A DNA stretch of 64,000 bases. Source: Adiantum capillus-veneris. Taxonomy: Eukaryota > Streptophyta > Polypodiopsida > Polypodiales > Pteridaceae. The position numbers and the translations under genes were made by a program. The notes beneath the pieces are model-generated. The model was not told where the DNA came from, searched no databases, and was given only the letters and a program-made list of their open reading frames with translations. Shown here piece after piece: positions 63,415-64,000 of this stretch (positions are counted from its first letter, which is position 1; each line of letters starts with the position of its first letter). The DNA is taken from contig CM043961.1 in the NCBI GenBank assembly GCA_014529385.2, positions 10,654,478 through 10,718,477 of the forward strand, given 5' to 3'.

Positions 63415-64000
63415 GGCTCTTAGTGCACTCCCCCGTGGTAGCTATCCAGGTGAGGATGGCTTGACTCCCAGTTTTTTCTTGGAGTACTGGGACTTGCTTG
63501 GCCCAGATCTCTGTAGTGCTTTTCAGTACATCTTGCACACAGGAGAGATGCCTGACACCATGAGTGAGGGTCTGATCTACCTCATTCCCAAGGAGGGTGG
63601 CTCCTTGGATGAGATTCAACAGTGGCGCCCCATCACCATCCTCAACTCAGCCTACAAAATTCTTGCCAAGGCTCTGAGTTTTAGGATCCAGCCACTTCTT
63701 GAAAGCCTTATACATGGGACTCAGACAGGTTTTGTCAAGGAGCGCAGTATCCTTGACAACATCTTTACTTTTTTGGGAGGCTTCTGTCCCAGCACGGCTC
63801 TGTCGTGAGGATCTGGTGATTCTTCTTCTCGATTTTGAGAAGGCCTACGACAACAGAGTTGACTGGGACTTTCTAGAGAGCACTCTACGCAGAATGGGCT
63901 TCTCAGATGCTTGGATCAGAGGGGTGTCAGCTTTGTACAGACGGGCACACAGTCATGTACTTTTCTCAGCAGGTAGAGGTGATCGTTTCATGGTCACACA
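62888..64000 (+). pseudogene. LINE D reverse transcriptase (cut by window end)
   Basis: One open frame of 306 codons (62888-63808) spans unit 2 of the duplication and RT motifs YPGEDGLTPSFFLEYWDLLG, EIQQWRPITILNSAYKILAK and TGFVKERSILDNIFTF. A frameshift in a T/G run near 63770 leads to VILLLDFEKAYDNRVDWDFL (first catalytic Asp kept). The FADD box would be beyond 64000. Confidence 0.92.

Larger units (their letters stand above)
59268..64000 (+). mobile_element. LINE D: C-family LINE, 5' complete, runs off the right edge
   Basis: Starts ggagactctacgctcgctgc, comparable with the LINE C 5' end. It has the C-rich leader, ORF1 (59735 onward), ORF2 endonuclease (from 61643), and reverse transcriptase up to the window end. 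A 360 bp in-frame tandem duplication lies in ORF2 (62695-63414). Stops and frameshifts show it is not intact. Confidence 0.92.

Overview
The window looks like a repeat-dense nuclear chromosome segment of a land plant with a large genome. The evidence is plant-type Ty3/gypsy elements, zinc-knuckle L1-type LINEs, and spliced exons of a plant CASTOR/POLLUX-like channel gene. A fern or other non-flowering lineage is my inference; nothing in the sequence names the species. There are no rRNA or tRNA genes, no CRISPR array and no bacterial-type operon. Almost every reading frame belongs to a decayed retrotransposon.

The one host gene I can support lies on the minus strand. Five exons (58963-59049, 58789-58873, 8743-8895, 8539-8610, 8372-8452) join in consistent phase into about 159 residues of the soluble domain of a POLLUX-like ion channel. 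Between exons 2 and 3 lies a 49.9 kb intron (8896-58788) that holds most of the transposons described here. Further LINEs sit downstream (LINE A, 1358-6555) and upstream (LINE D, from 59268 off the right edge), so the gene probably continues beyond both ends.

Layout, left to right: 1-1306 unassigned; LINE A (-), with a coiled-coil ORF1 and no poly(A); 6556-8371 presumed intron; host exons; LINE B (-), a truncated relative of LINE A; G1 (+), a gypsy remnant with a 562 bp LTR that starts inside LINE B; G3a (+), a gypsy element with FMDD-type reverse transcriptase (Tat/Athila-like), entered by the chromodomain gypsy element G2 (-, 17158-32479), which was itself entered by the full-length LINE C (-, 19912-26764). 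G3a also carries a hAT-like non-autonomous element (33641-34094). At 37430 G3a meets G3c (-), a same-family element in the opposite orientation. G3c was entered by G3b (-, 37701-48937), a complete element with both LTRs and a perfect 5 bp target duplication. G3c had itself landed in LINE E (+, 52009-56694), which holds a second hAT-like element. Fragments of another Gag and of a LINE A-type endonuclease follow before the host exons.

Most elements are defective (stops, frameshifts, deletions). The most notable points are the giant TE-filled intron with intact splice sites, a roughly 680-codon accessory frame downstream of integrase in G3b, a Gag with four zinc knuckles, defective copies sharing identical stop codons, two different ORF1/ORF2 coupling arrangements in the two LINE lineages, and two GAACG/GAAACG-rich hAT-like insertions with 8 bp target duplications.
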